Source of the DNA: Martelella endophytica
GTDB lineage: Bacteria; Pseudomonadota; Alphaproteobacteria; Rhizobiales; Rhizobiaceae
Length of the DNA: 64,000 nt
Direction of reading: 5' to 3'
Assembly: GCF_000960975.1 (NCBI RefSeq)
Contig: NZ_CP010803.1
Location: forward strand, 2,694,405-2,758,404
Below, piece after piece: positions 35,295 to 44,090 of this stretch; position 1 is the stretch's first letter; every line of letters begins with the position of its first letter. The position numbers were made by a program, and so were the translations under genes. Below the pieces are notes generated by a model. It was not told where the DNA came from and did not search any database. It saw nothing but the letters and a program-made list of their open reading frames with translations.

Positions 35295-36623
35295 ATGTCC
35301 GTCACCTCAAATCTCGAACCGAACCCGGCCGCGCCAGCAAGCGGGTCGCTGTGGGAGGCTCTTGCGCCGCCAACGGTTCGTTACCGCCCGGTTGCGGGAG
35401 AGGTTCGGGCCGATGTGGTCTTTGTTGGCGCTGGCTTTCTGGGCCTGACCGCCGCACTTTCGGCCGCGCGCTGCGGGCTGTCGGTTGCCGTGATCGAGGC
35501 GGCGCAGCCGGGGTATGGCGCGTCGGGTCGTAACACAGGCTTTGTTGTTCCGAGCCTGAAATCAGGCCTCGGGCCGGGAGATGTCATTTCGCGTCTGGGC
35601 GAAGATTATGCCTGGCGCCTGTTGCGTCTCGTCGCGCAATCGGGGCGCACAGTTTCCGGCCTCATCACCGAAAACGCCATCGATTGCGCTGCAGACTGGC
35701 GGGGCTGGCTTCAGCCGGGCCACAGCCATGCGGCGGAGCAGGGCTTGAAGGATCGCCTGTCGCTGCTGCACGAATCCGGTGTCGAAGCCGCCTTTCTGTC
35801 GCGCGATGAGATGACGGCACGCACCGGTCTGCCCACGCTTCACGGTGGTCTCGATATCCTGTCCGGCGGTCAGATCAATCCGCTTGCCTATGCTCGGGGA
35901 CTGGCTGCAGCGGTCGAGACCGCTGGCGGCCGCGTTTTTGGCGACAGCCCAGTCGAAAGCGTGCAGCGTTGCGATGCCGACTGGTCCGTCAATTCGAGTG
36001 CTGGGCGGATCGTGGCTGGCCAGGTCATTCTCACCACCAATGCGATGGTCGGCAATCTGTGCCCGCCGCTTCGTGCCTCCATCATTCCGGTACGGGTCTT
36101 CCAGATTGCCACGCAGCCGCTTTCGGATCGTTACCGTGAGACGATATTGCCGTCCGGCGCTCCTGTGACGGATACCCGACGCCACACGTTCGCGCTGCGC
36201 TGGAGCGAGGATGGACGTCTGGTAACCGGCGGTCTCGTTTCCCCGGCGCTCGACCGTTTGTCACTGGCGCGAAAGACCTTTGTCGAACGACTGAGGCGGT
36301 TCATCCCGAACCTTCCCGACATCCGGGTCGAATATGCCTGGAGCGGGCAGATTGCCGCCACCATGGACGCGCTTCCGCGAATGATTTCGATTGCGCCGGG
36401 TCTGACCGGCGTCATTGGCTGTAACGGTCGCGGCGTTGCGCTTACGAGCGCGCTTGGGACCGAAGTCGGGAAGCTTGTTTCGGGACAGGTGAACGAAGCC
36501 GATTTCGTGCTTCCGGTGACGCCGCCTCGAAAGATACCGTTTTCGCGCCTCGCGGGGCTTGGGCCGCATCTCTGGCTGCCCTGGAGCAACACACTCGACC
36601 GCATTGACGCCGCCTGGCGCTGA
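35295..36623 (+). CDS. FAD-dependent oxidoreductase (DadA/PuuB-OrdL-like), copy 1
   Basis: 442 residues. An N-terminal extension of about 38 residues (SLWEALAPPTVRYRPVAGEVRADV) precedes the FAD loop VVFVGAGFLGLTAALSAARCG and YGASGRNTGFVVPS, as in gamma-glutamylputrescine oxidases and related DAO proteins. C-terminal GCNGRGVALTSALGTEVGKL binds the flavin. It likely oxidises an amine or N-substituted amino acid. The ribosome site is weak. It begins the second plus-strand enzyme set of the cluster. An independent FAD enzyme of the same superfamily lies at 37066. Confidence 0.9.
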   Translation: MSVTSNLEPNPAAPASGSLWEALAPPTVRYRPVAGEVRADVVFVGAGFLGLTAALSAARCGLSVAVIEAAQPGYGASGRNTGFVVPSLKSGLGPGDVISRLGEDYAWRLLRLVAQSGRTVSGLITENAIDCAADWRGWLQPGHSHAAEQGLKDRLSLLHESGVEAAFLSRDEMTARTGLPTLHGGLDILSGGQINPLAYARGLAAAVETAGGRVFGDSPVESVQRCDADWSVNSSAGRIVAGQVILTTNAMVGNLCPPLRASIIPVRVFQIATQPLSDRYRETILPSGAPVTDTRRHTFALRWSEDGRLVTGGLVSPALDRLSLARKTFVERLRRFIPNLPDIRVEYAWSGQIAATMDALPRMISIAPGLTGVIGCNGRGVALTSALGTEVGKLVSGQVNEADFVLPVTPPRKIPFSRLAGLGPHLWLPWSNTLDRIDAAWR

Positions 36624-36667
36624 TAGCTGCCGCCACCAACACGATTGTCCGCTTCAAGGAGACCGCC

Positions 36668-37036
36668 ATGAGCGAAGAAAAGATTCAATGGTCGCGACAG
36701 GAAGACGTCGCGCTAACCTGGGTTCACAAGGATCAGGAATTCAGCCATCGGCTGATCACCAAGAAGCTGCACGGTTCGCCGATGTCGTTTCACATCACGA
36801 CCTACATGCCGCATTTCGACACGATGGTGGAGGGCGACGGCGTCCACGAGGTGATCCTCTACTGCCTGCATGGCTGGTCCGAGCAGATCGTTGAGGCGAC
36901 CGGCGAACGCCATCATTTCAAGCCGGGCGATGCCATGTATCTGCCGAAAAATTATCGTTATCGCCACATCATCGGCGAAGCCGGCCTCGTCATCGCGGTC
37001 TGCGCGACGCCGTCCAAAGAAGCGGGCGACATGTGA
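36668..37036 (+). CDS. Small cupin-domain protein
   Basis: 122 residues, a single cupin barrel: MPHFDTMVEGDGVHEVILYCLHGWSEQI, then ERHHFKPGDAMYLPKNYRYRHIIGEAG, giving the two cupin motifs. His residues of motif 1 are partly replaced, so metal binding is uncertain. AAGGAG lies ahead of the start. Its place between two FAD oxidoreductases suggests it handles an intermediate or stabilises an enzyme; no function can be assigned. Confidence 0.82.
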   Translation: MSEEKIQWSRQEDVALTWVHKDQEFSHRLITKKLHGSPMSFHITTYMPHFDTMVEGDGVHEVILYCLHGWSEQIVEATGERHHFKPGDAMYLPKNYRYRHIIGEAGLVIAVCATPSKEAGDM

Positions 37037-37065
37037 CGACCGATAGCAACAGGACGGCCTGAACC

Positions 37066-38268
37066 ATGTCCGCTGAATTTCATTCCGATTTTGCGACGCT
37101 TGCCCGCAAACCGGATGCCATCATCGTAGGCGGTGGCATCGCCGGGCTGACGAGCGCCTGGTTTCTGGCACACGCCGGGCTCCGTCCGCTCGTGGTCGAG
37201 CGGCTGCCCGCTGTCTCCATGCTGGCTTCCCGCCGCTCGGGCGAGGGCGTGCGTGCCCAGTGGGAAAAGCCGGAAAACATCGAAATCGCCCGCCGCTCGA
37301 TCGAATTCTATCGCGACTTCAGCGAGCACACCGGTCATGATTCCGGCTATCGGCCGGTCGGCTATCTTTATGCCAGCCGCACCGAAGCAGGTGCGGAAGG
37401 GCTGCGCCAGCGGGTTTCGCGCCAGCAGGCTGCCGGCCTCGATGATGTCGTCTATCTGAAGGGCGATGATCTGCGGAAGAAAGTGCCGACCATCGCACCT
37501 GATGCGGTCGGTGCGGGATTCCGCCAGGCCGATGGTGTGATCGACATTGCCAGAGTGGTCAGGGGGCTTCTGGCTTCTGCCGATTTCGATGTCGTCACCG
37601 GTGCTGATGTTCTGGATATCAGGCCGACTGCTGGCAGGGTTGTTGTGAAGACCAGCCTTGGCACACTCGATGCACCGAAGGTGGTGCTTTCCTCTGCCGC
37701 ACGCGCACCGGCGATGCTGGAAGCGCTCGGCATTTCGCTGCCTCTGAGACTCAGCCGATCGACCATCCAGTATGTTGAGGTCGAGGGCATTCCCGCCGGT
37801 CACACCGCCGTCATGGATGCCGATCTCGGCTCGTTCTGGCGGGTCGATACCGGCGGTGCGCGGATGACGGCATCGTTTCGCACGACACTGCTGCTCGACC
37901 AGTTTACCGATGACCCGGCTGTCGACCCGGATTACCTCAAGGTCGCGATCGAAACCGTGTCGCCGATGATCCCGATGTGGAAGGACCTCGCGCCGAAAAT
38001 CACCGGCGGTCATGTGCGCACCGGCTCCTTGCTGGTCTCCGGCGATGGCGGACCGCTGATCGGCCCGGTCGATGGTTTCGAGGGCCTTTATCTCAACACC
38101 GCCTATGGCGGCCACGGCCTGATGGCCGCCCCTGAAGGAGCCCGGACGCTTGTCGGTATGATGACCGGTGGTCCGTCCGGCGATTTCCTTCCCTCGCGTT
38201 TTTCCGACGATCCGGCCGGGCTGGTACCCGAGCCGATGACCGTCAATCTTCTCTCTGATCAAGGATAA
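37066..38268 (+). CDS. FAD-dependent oxidoreductase (DAO/sarcosine-oxidase-beta-like), copy 2
   Basis: 400 residues. FAD loop AIIVGGGIAGLTSAWFLAHAGL at about 15-36, RRSGEGVRAQWEKPENIEIARRSI where sarcosine oxidase beta has its flavin-contact segment, and the C-terminal LYLNTAYGGHGLMAAPEGARTLVGMMTGG. A DAO-family oxidase or dehydrogenase of an amino acid or N-alkyl amino acid. It is only distantly like copy 1 and like mgdA. Five bases to the second AroM gene, so in the same transcript. Confidence 0.9.
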   Translation: MSAEFHSDFATLARKPDAIIVGGGIAGLTSAWFLAHAGLRPLVVERLPAVSMLASRRSGEGVRAQWEKPENIEIARRSIEFYRDFSEHTGHDSGYRPVGYLYASRTEAGAEGLRQRVSRQQAAGLDDVVYLKGDDLRKKVPTIAPDAVGAGFRQADGVIDIARVVRGLLASADFDVVTGADVLDIRPTAGRVVVKTSLGTLDAPKVVLSSAARAPAMLEALGISLPLRLSRSTIQYVEVEGIPAGHTAVMDADLGSFWRVDTGGARMTASFRTTLLLDQFTDDPAVDPDYLKVAIETVSPMIPMWKDLAPKITGGHVRTGSLLVSGDGGPLIGPVDGFEGLYLNTAYGGHGLMAAPEGARTLVGMMTGGPSGDFLPSRFSDDPAGLVPEPMTVNLLSDQG

Positions 38269-38272
38269 GAAA

Positions 38273-39076
38273 ATGGCAAACAAGACCACCCATATCGGTG
38301 TTGTCACCACCGGCCACGGCCCGCGCGACGAATATCTGCATTATCACAAGATGTTCCTCGAAGCGCTTGGCGCCGACGTGAAGATCACCGTCCGTCATAT
38401 CTATGAAGACCTCACCCTTGAGGAGCTTCTGCCGCATCAGGTCGACAAGACGACGCCGAACCTCGGTGCGCATGTCCATGTTCCGGGTGCCGTCGGCAAC
38501 CATATGGGCGATGGCTGGGAGCATCGTTTCTTCGAACTCGGCTTTGCCACCAAGTTGGTGCAGAAGACGATCGACAGGCTGGAAGAAGAAGACGGCGTCG
38601 ACATGGTGCTGCTCGCCTGCGCCGCCGAATTTCCGAAAGGCCAGATTTCCGCCGGAACGCTGCTGATCCATCCCCGCGAGATCATGTTCTCGATTGCCGA
38701 AAACATTGCCCATGGCACCCGCCGCAAGCCGAAGATTGGCGTGATCGTCGATGCCGAGCATGCCGACCACGATGTCGCCGACTGGAAGTCGCGCGCCTTC
38801 TACAAGAATATCGAACTCGAAGTCTCTCCGATCACCGGAAGCTGGCATGATGCCGCCAGGAAGCTTGGCGAGGCCAATGTCGAATTCGCCTTCTTCTTCG
38901 GCTATGGCGTCGGCCTTGCTCCTTATGATGCTGCTGATGAAATCCCGGCACTTGAGCGCGCCATCGGCGCGCCGCTGATCCTGCCGCATCGCGCAACCGT
39001 GCTGCATCTGCGCAACCTCGTCGGCCCTGCAATGAACGACCTGGCATACATGCCGGAAGGATGGAACAAGGCATGA
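38273..39076 (+). CDS. AroM-family protein, copy 2
   Basis: 267 residues, related in layout to the protein at 31177: THIGVVTTGHGPRDEY at the N terminus (compare GIITTGQSPRNEY), LTLEELLPHQV, VDMVLLACAAEFPKGQ, FFFGYGVGLAPYDAA (compare WGYGDGLAPHD) and a closing GAPLILPHRATVLHLRNLV. The two are diverged paralogues rather than a recent duplication. Function unknown. It overlaps the creatininase-family gene by four bases. Confidence 0.75.
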   Translation: MANKTTHIGVVTTGHGPRDEYLHYHKMFLEALGADVKITVRHIYEDLTLEELLPHQVDKTTPNLGAHVHVPGAVGNHMGDGWEHRFFELGFATKLVQKTIDRLEEEDGVDMVLLACAAEFPKGQISAGTLLIHPREIMFSIAENIAHGTRRKPKIGVIVDAEHADHDVADWKSRAFYKNIELEVSPITGSWHDAARKLGEANVEFAFFFGYGVGLAPYDAADEIPALERAIGAPLILPHRATVLHLRNLVGPAMNDLAYMPEGWNKA

Positions 39077-39963
39077 GCAACGACAAGACAGAACGCCATT
39101 TCGCCCCCCGGACGCTGATCTGGGCGGAGATGACGCGTGCCGATTTGACGGCTGCACGGGACGCCAATGCTCTGGTGCTGATCCCGACCGGCTCGATCGA
39201 GCAGCATGGTGACCACCTGCCGGTGGAAACCGACATGCTGCTTTCCACCGCCGTTGCTGAACTGACGGCGACCCGGATTGCCGGCAATACCCCGGTTGTG
39301 GTGGCGCCTTCGGTCCCCTTCGGCTTCACCCCGCATCACCTGAGCTGGCCGGGCACGATCAGCCTGAGGCTTGAAACCTATATCGCCATGGTCGGCGATA
39401 TCGCCCGCTCTGTGATCGACAGCGGCTTTACCCGTGCCGTTTTCGTCAATGGCCATGGCGGCAACTCGGCGCCGTTGCGCTCGCTCACAGGTCAGCTGAT
39501 CACCGATGGCTATGCTGTCGGCATGGTCGACTATTTCATGCCGAGCGAGAAGGACTATGTCCCGATGCTGAAGGGCGGTCTGGCGCGCGCCGGTCATGCT
39601 TGCGAGCAGGAAACCGCGCTGATGCTGGCCGTCAGCGGTGGCGAAAGTGCTGCGCTGATCAGCGAGCGCAAGGCAGGCCTCGAACCGCGTCTGATCCAGC
39701 CATGGGTCGCTCCCGGCTATCCGAACGACCCGGTCACGGAAGCCGGCGCCGGATGGGCTGCAATCTTCCATGCGGATGACTGCGGCTACTACGGCGATCC
39801 GGCAGCGGCCACGCCTGAAAACGGCGATGCCATTCTCGAAGTGACGATCGATGCGTTGGCGCGCTTCCTGGAAGGTTTTGCCCGCGCGCCTTTGCGTCTC
39901 GGCGTTGCCCGCGATGCATCGCGTCCCGGCATTGCCCAGCCGACGGCCAAGGAAGGAAAGTAA
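39073..39963 (+). CDS. Creatininase-family amidohydrolase
   Basis: 296 residues from the ATG at 39073, overlapping the previous stop (ATGA). The metal ligands match creatininase spacing: Glu43 and His45 (SIEQHGDHLP), Asp54 (VETD) and His128 (NGHGGN), with Glu178 in CEQETALML. The family opens cyclic amides (creatinine) or cleaves formamides and mycofactocin-type peptides. Here it is the second ring-opening hydrolase of the cluster besides the one at 27090. Whether the substrate is creatinine itself cannot be told; no creatinase or urea-releasing enzyme is nearby. Confidence 0.9.
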   Translation: MSNDKTERHFAPRTLIWAEMTRADLTAARDANALVLIPTGSIEQHGDHLPVETDMLLSTAVAELTATRIAGNTPVVVAPSVPFGFTPHHLSWPGTISLRLETYIAMVGDIARSVIDSGFTRAVFVNGHGGNSAPLRSLTGQLITDGYAVGMVDYFMPSEKDYVPMLKGGLARAGHACEQETALMLAVSGGESAALISERKAGLEPRLIQPWVAPGYPNDPVTEAGAGWAAIFHADDCGYYGDPAAATPENGDAILEVTIDALARFLEGFARAPLRLGVARDASRPGIAQPTAKEGK

Positions 39964-39966
39964 CGC

Positions 39967-41085
39967 ATGTCCATCGATCTTCTCGTCACCGGCGCCGGCG
40001 CTGTCGGCGGCTATGCCGTCGAATATCTGGCACGTCGCGCCGAGGTAAACACGATTGCCGTTGTCGACCGCGATGCCGACCGCGCCAAGGGCATTGCCTG
40101 GCGCGCGACGCTTGGCGCGCTGCAGGAAGGCAAGCACGTCCGCATCGAAGGCATCGGCCTCGATCTCTCCGATCCGAAGGCGACCGCCGACACGATCGGT
40201 CGCCTGGCGCCGCGCGCGATCTTCCACACGGCCACGCTTCTGACGGTGCCGGAAATGGCGCGCGGTCTGACGCCGGAAAACTTCCAGGCTGTGCGTGAAG
40301 GCGGCATGGGCGGCTTTCTCGCCGCTCACCTGACACTCGGCCTTTCGGTTCAGGCCGGCATCAAGGCGGCTGGCCTTGCGACCAGTTTCATCACCGCGCC
40401 TTTCCCGGATTTCACCAATCAGGTCCTGTCGAAAACCGGACCTGCGCCGCTCACCGGCATCGGGAACGTCGACAATGTTGCTTGCGAGCTGCAGGCGATC
40501 GTTGCCGAGAAATTCGAGGTTTCGGCTCTGTCCGTCACGCCGCTGATCGTTGCTCACCATTCCGTTGCTGAATGGTTCCAGCGCTCCGGGGATGCCGGCA
40601 AGGCACCGTGGCACGCAACCGTCATCGTCGAAGGCCGTGATGTCACCGCCGAGATCGATGCCGACAAGCTGATGGGTGAAAGTGCGGCGCGCATTCGTGG
40701 CGTGCCGCAGGAAAGCCGCACGGCAGCTTCCGGCGTCAAGACAGTGCTCGCTGCGCTGCGCAACGATGGCAGCTTCCAGCACGGCGCTGGCCCTGCCGGT
40801 CGTCCGGGTGGCTGGCCGATCCGGGTCTGGGCCGACCATGTCGAAATCCTGCCGGTCCCAGGCTTCGATGAGGCGAAGGGCTATGAGTTCATGCTCTCCG
40901 GCCAGAAGGCTGGCGGTATCGAGGTGATCGAGGGAGACGGCACGGTGATCGCGACCGATCAGTGCGCCGACATGGTCCGCTCGCTCTTCGGCGTCGACAT
41001 CAAGCGTCTTGCGCCCGGCGATATCGCTGAGGCGGGCCTTGCTCTGCGTGGTGCGCTGAGCAAGCGGATCGCCGCTGGCGGCTGA
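39967..41085 (+). CDS. Saccharopine-dehydrogenase-like NAD(P)-binding protein
   Basis: 372 residues. N-terminal Rossmann loop LLVTGAGAVGGYAVEYLARR, ending the first strand-helix with VVDRDADRAKGIAWRATLG. The segment APRAIFHTATLLTVPEMARGL and the following domain are of saccharopine-dehydrogenase/homospermidine-synthase style. It may reduce or oxidise an imine formed from an amino acid, comparable with the enzyme at 23356. It is the last gene of the operon, four bases after the creatininase-like gene. An inverted-repeat element starts right after its stop. Confidence 0.8.
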   Translation: MSIDLLVTGAGAVGGYAVEYLARRAEVNTIAVVDRDADRAKGIAWRATLGALQEGKHVRIEGIGLDLSDPKATADTIGRLAPRAIFHTATLLTVPEMARGLTPENFQAVREGGMGGFLAAHLTLGLSVQAGIKAAGLATSFITAPFPDFTNQVLSKTGPAPLTGIGNVDNVACELQAIVAEKFEVSALSVTPLIVAHHSVAEWFQRSGDAGKAPWHATVIVEGRDVTAEIDADKLMGESAARIRGVPQESRTAASGVKTVLAALRNDGSFQHGAGPAGRPGGWPIRVWADHVEILPVPGFDEAKGYEFMLSGQKAGGIEVIEGDGTVIATDQCADMVRSLFGVDIKRLAPGDIAEAGLALRGALSKRIAAGG

Positions 41086-41086
41086 T

Positions 41087-41373
41087 CGAAAGCCCCAATC
41101 CGATTGCTTCGGACGGGGTCTCAGACTGCTGACAAACCTCTCCCTTTTACGGGCGTCATCCTCGGGCTTGACCCGAGGATCCAATCACCGCCCAGCAAGA
41201 GCAGCGTTGGTGGCCTGTAATAGATTGATTTAAATTCACTTTTTCGTCCGCTACGCTTGTCGCGTTGATAAGTGCCTAGACCCTCGGGTCAAGCCCGAGG
41301 GTGACGAAGGAGGGTGGGGCGAGCTTTGTCAACAAACTGAGCCCCCGTCCTATTGTTTCGGACGGGGCTTTCG
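41087..41373. repeat. Inverted pair of rhizobial-type palindromic intergenic repeats (~287 bp)
   Basis: A left unit (about 41087-41182) and a right unit (about 41278-41373) are inverted copies of each other. Each has an outer end CGAAAGCCCC, a hairpin ending GGACGGGG, CTCAG, TG(C/T)TGACAAA and an inner CCTCGGG-cttga-CCCGAGG hairpin. About 95 unrelated bases lie between. The units resemble RIME/ABC-type elements known in Rhizobiaceae (established class, assignment by eye). The right outer hairpin (GCCCCCGTCC/GGACGGGGC) may end transcription of the lysR gene, and the left one that of the 35295 operon. No gene is seen in 41086-41380. Confidence 0.75.
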
Positions 41374-41380
41374 TCATTTT

Positions 41381-42271
41381 TCAGATCCATCCGTTCCGGA
41401 ATTCCTCAGTCCTAAGAATGTCGAACAGGGCGGCAAGCGCCGGGTTTTCCGTGCCGCGAACAAATTGCAACTCGACAGGCAGGTTTGCCGCGCGGTTCAA
41501 CGGACGGGTGACGATTGCAGTCTCGCCCACACAGATCGAGGCGGGCACCAGCCCGACGCCAAGTCCCTCTGCGACAAGGCGGATGATGGTGTTTTGCAGG
41601 CGCGGCTCGAAACCGACCTTTGGTACGACACCGCCGCTTGTGAGAAAGTCGAAAATGGCGGTTCTGAGCACCGCGGCGACATCCGCCGGCGCAACGATGA
41701 TCGCTTCGCCGCTGAGATCGGTCGCGGTGACCTCGCTGAGACGTGTCAAAGGATGATCGTGGGGCAAGGCGAGGCAGAGCCTGTCGGTGAAAACCGGAAC
41801 GCTGTCGATCTGTGGCATTTTGGGCCCGGCGAATGTCAGCGCAGCATTGATGCGGCCAGCCAGCAGTTGCGCTTCGATCTCGCCCGGCGTGGCCTCCGAC
41901 AGTGAAAGTCGCACATCGGGACGGATCTCGGTGTAGCGGCGCACCAGCCGGGGGATCAGCCGATGCGCGGCGAGCATCATGAAGCCGAGCTTCAGCGCAC
42001 CGCTACGGCCCTCCGCGACAAGACGGGCCTCGCGACCGGCGGCTTCGAAGGCGGAAAGCGCCTGCTGGGCGTCTTCACGAAACTGCCGGCCGGCTGCTGT
42101 CAGTTCGACACGCCTTGACGAACGCTCGACCAGAATGACGCCGAGATCGGTTTCCAGATTGGCGATCTGCCGGCTGAAGGGCGGCTGGGTCATGTTCATC
42201 CGGCGCGCCGCATGGCCGAAATGCAGCGTTTCTGCGAGCGCGAGAAAACAGCGCACCTGTCTCATGTCCAT
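41381..42271 (-). CDS. LysR-family transcriptional regulator
   Basis: 296 residues from the ATG at 42271 (MDMRQVRCFLALAE, where LysR proteins normally begin); an ATG at 42310 would add 13 atypical residues. N-terminal HTH (HFGHAARRMNMTQPPFSRQIANLE) and a LysR substrate domain (LKLGFMMLAAHRLIPRLVRRYTE..). It is divergent from the AEC transporter gene 100 bases away, which it probably controls. No link to the cluster on the other side of the repeat is visible. Confidence 0.93.
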   Translation of the reverse strand: MDMRQVRCFLALAETLHFGHAARRMNMTQPPFSRQIANLETDLGVILVERSSRRVELTAAGRQFREDAQQALSAFEAAGREARLVAEGRSGALKLGFMMLAAHRLIPRLVRRYTEIRPDVRLSLSEATPGEIEAQLLAGRINAALTFAGPKMPQIDSVPVFTDRLCLALPHDHPLTRLSEVTATDLSGEAIIVAPADVAAVLRTAIFDFLTSGGVVPKVGFEPRLQNTIIRLVAEGLGVGLVPASICVGETAIVTRPLNRAANLPVELQFVRGTENPALAALFDILRTEEFRNGWI

Positions 42272-42371
42272 CGATACCGTCTCCGCATCAATCGCTAACA
42301 CAATATGCATTGGAATGTATCGATGTTAGCCGCTAGAGAAAAGCCTCACGTCGCGCCTGAAAGTTCCTCCC

Positions 42372-43310
42372 ATGCTCACCAACCTGATGATCGTCCTGCC
42401 GATCTTCGCTTTGATCCTGACAGGCTACATCGCCCGGAAAACCGATACGCTCGGCCCGAATGCCACGCGCGAGGTCAATCGCCTCGTCGTCAAGCTCGCT
42501 CTGCCGGCGCTGCTGTTTGACATCATGGCAAACGCCGATCCTGCGGAGGTCTGGCAGCCCGGTTTTATCCTCGCCTTCAGCGTCGGCTGCGGCGTCATCT
42601 TCGCCGGTACGGTCTGGCTGCGTCTTCGGCATGGCAGCCATCTCGCCGATGCGGCAATCGACGGGCTGAACGCGGGCTATGCCAATACCGGCTTCATCGG
42701 TTTCCCGCTGGTGCTTGCCGTTGTCGGACCGTCGGGCATGGCGGCGACACTGGTCGCCTCGATCATCACAGTCTGCATCCTGTTCGGCATTGCCATCATC
42801 ATCATCGAGGTGGCGCTGCAGTCGGAAGCAAGCCGCGGCGCCATCGTCGGAAAGACGCTGATCTCCGTGGCGAAGAACCCGTTGCTAGTCGCACCGGTCC
42901 TCGGTGCCTTCTTTCTGGTCTCCGGCATCCCGATGCCTGGGCCGCTGGACGAATTTCTGAAGCTCCTTGGCGGAGCGGCGACACCCTGCGCACTGATCGC
43001 ACTCGGCCTATTCCTGGCCCAGAACGGGGCGCGCAAGCCGAGAGCGGGTGTAAAGGTGCAGTTCCTGCTGATCGCGCTGAAGCTCATCGGTCAGCCGCTG
43101 CTGACGTGGATCGTCGCCGTACCGCTGCTCGGTCTTCCCGATGAGGCGGCGCGCACGGCCGTTCTCATCGCGGCCCTGCCGACGGGCACGGGCTCGTTCA
43201 TGCTGGCCGAGTTCTACCAGCGCGAGGCACTGCTGACCGGCCGTGTGGTGCTGATCTCGACCATTCTGTCGCTGGTCACGCTGACGGCACTGCTGGCCGT
43301 CTGGCCGTAA
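42372..43310 (+). CDS. AEC-family (auxin efflux carrier type) transporter
   Basis: 312 residues, about ten hydrophobic segments, beginning LMIVLPIFALILTGYIARKTD with the internal symmetry of the AEC family (MdcF-like). NTGFIGFPLVLAVVGPSGMAA is the conserved broken-helix region. Members export or take up organic acids and auxin-like compounds; the substrate here is unknown. Divergent from lysR. It converges on cutC, with three bases between the stops. Confidence 0.92.
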   Translation: MLTNLMIVLPIFALILTGYIARKTDTLGPNATREVNRLVVKLALPALLFDIMANADPAEVWQPGFILAFSVGCGVIFAGTVWLRLRHGSHLADAAIDGLNAGYANTGFIGFPLVLAVVGPSGMAATLVASIITVCILFGIAIIIIEVALQSEASRGAIVGKTLISVAKNPLLVAPVLGAFFLVSGIPMPGPLDEFLKLLGGAATPCALIALGLFLAQNGARKPRAGVKVQFLLIALKLIGQPLLTWIVAVPLLGLPDEAARTAVLIAALPTGTGSFMLAEFYQREALLTGRVVLISTILSLVTLTALLAVWP

Positions 43311-43313
43311 CCC

Positions 43314-44072
43314 TTATCCGAAGGCTCGCTTCAGCGCCGTCACCCTGCGGGTAATGGCTTCCGTATCGAGGGCGCGCTTCAGATATTCGCGATTGTCATC
43401 CGACTTGCCCATGGTGACGTTCGGATTGCGGTAGCGCATAGGACTTTCCGCATAGGCGGTGGCACCGAAGTGAAACTCGACGCCGTCCATCGGTGCGCCT
43501 TCGGCAAACAGGCTTTTCGGCTCCGGATCGCCGCAGACCAGGATGGTCATCCGTCCTGCCGCGCGGGCAATCATTATCCGCAATGTATCGAGGCCCTCAT
43601 GTGCCTTGGGCCGCTGGCCCGAGGAAAGCACGCGGTCGACGCCGCAGGCGATCAGGTCGTCGATCGCTTCGTCCGGATCCCGCGTCATGTCGAAGGCGCG
43701 GTGGAAGGTGACGGCCATCGGGCGGGCGGCCTCGACAGCGGCGCGCGTGCGCTCGACATCGACCCGGCCATCTGCCGTCAGGAAGCCGATCACGACGCCA
43801 TCGGCGCCACCTGACTTGCAGACCTCGATATCGGTGAGGATCGCCTCGAATTCGGCCTGCGAATAGAGAAAATCGCCGCCGCGCGGGCGCACGATGACGA
43901 AGACCGGGATCGATGCCCTTGTCTTCGCCAGCATGATCTGGCCGAGGCTCGGCGTGATGCCGCCCTCCAGAAGGCTGGCGCAGAGTTCGACGCGGTCGGC
44001 GCCGGCTGCTTCCGCCAGAAGTGCCTCCTCGAAACCCTCGACGCAGATTTCGACTGTCGGCTTATTGCTCAT
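43314..44072 (-). CDS. cutC: CutC-family protein (copper homeostasis protein CutC)
   Basis: 252 residues, TIM-barrel CutC family: EICVEGFEEALLAEAAGADRVELCASLLEGGITPSLG, IPVFVIVRPRGGDFLYSQAE, VIGFLTADGRVD, AVTFHRAFDMTRDP and VDRVLSSGQR. The copper role of CutC is disputed; some members act on sugar or nucleotide-like ligands. It is followed on the same strand, upstream in coordinates, by ridA with an 18-base gap, so the two are probably co-transcribed from the 44478-44605 region. Confidence 0.95.
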   Translation of the reverse strand: MSNKPTVEICVEGFEEALLAEAAGADRVELCASLLEGGITPSLGQIMLAKTRASIPVFVIVRPRGGDFLYSQAEFEAILTDIEVCKSGGADGVVIGFLTADGRVDVERTRAAVEAARPMAVTFHRAFDMTRDPDEAIDDLIACGVDRVLSSGQRPKAHEGLDTLRIMIARAAGRMTILVCGDPEPKSLFAEGAPMDGVEFHFGATAYAESPMRYRNPNVTMGKSDDNREYLKRALDTEAITRRVTALKRAFG

Positions 44073-44090
44073 GCTGTCGGTCCTGTCCGT

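Noticed and set aside
35059..35448. 129-codon plus frame before the first FAD oxidoreductase
   Set aside because: No ribosome site, no family resemblance, and it overlaps the real gene start.
38923..41184. 753-codon minus-strand open frame
   Set aside because: It runs antisense across creatininase-like and saccharopine-dehydrogenase-like genes with conserved motifs and has composition typical of shadow frames.
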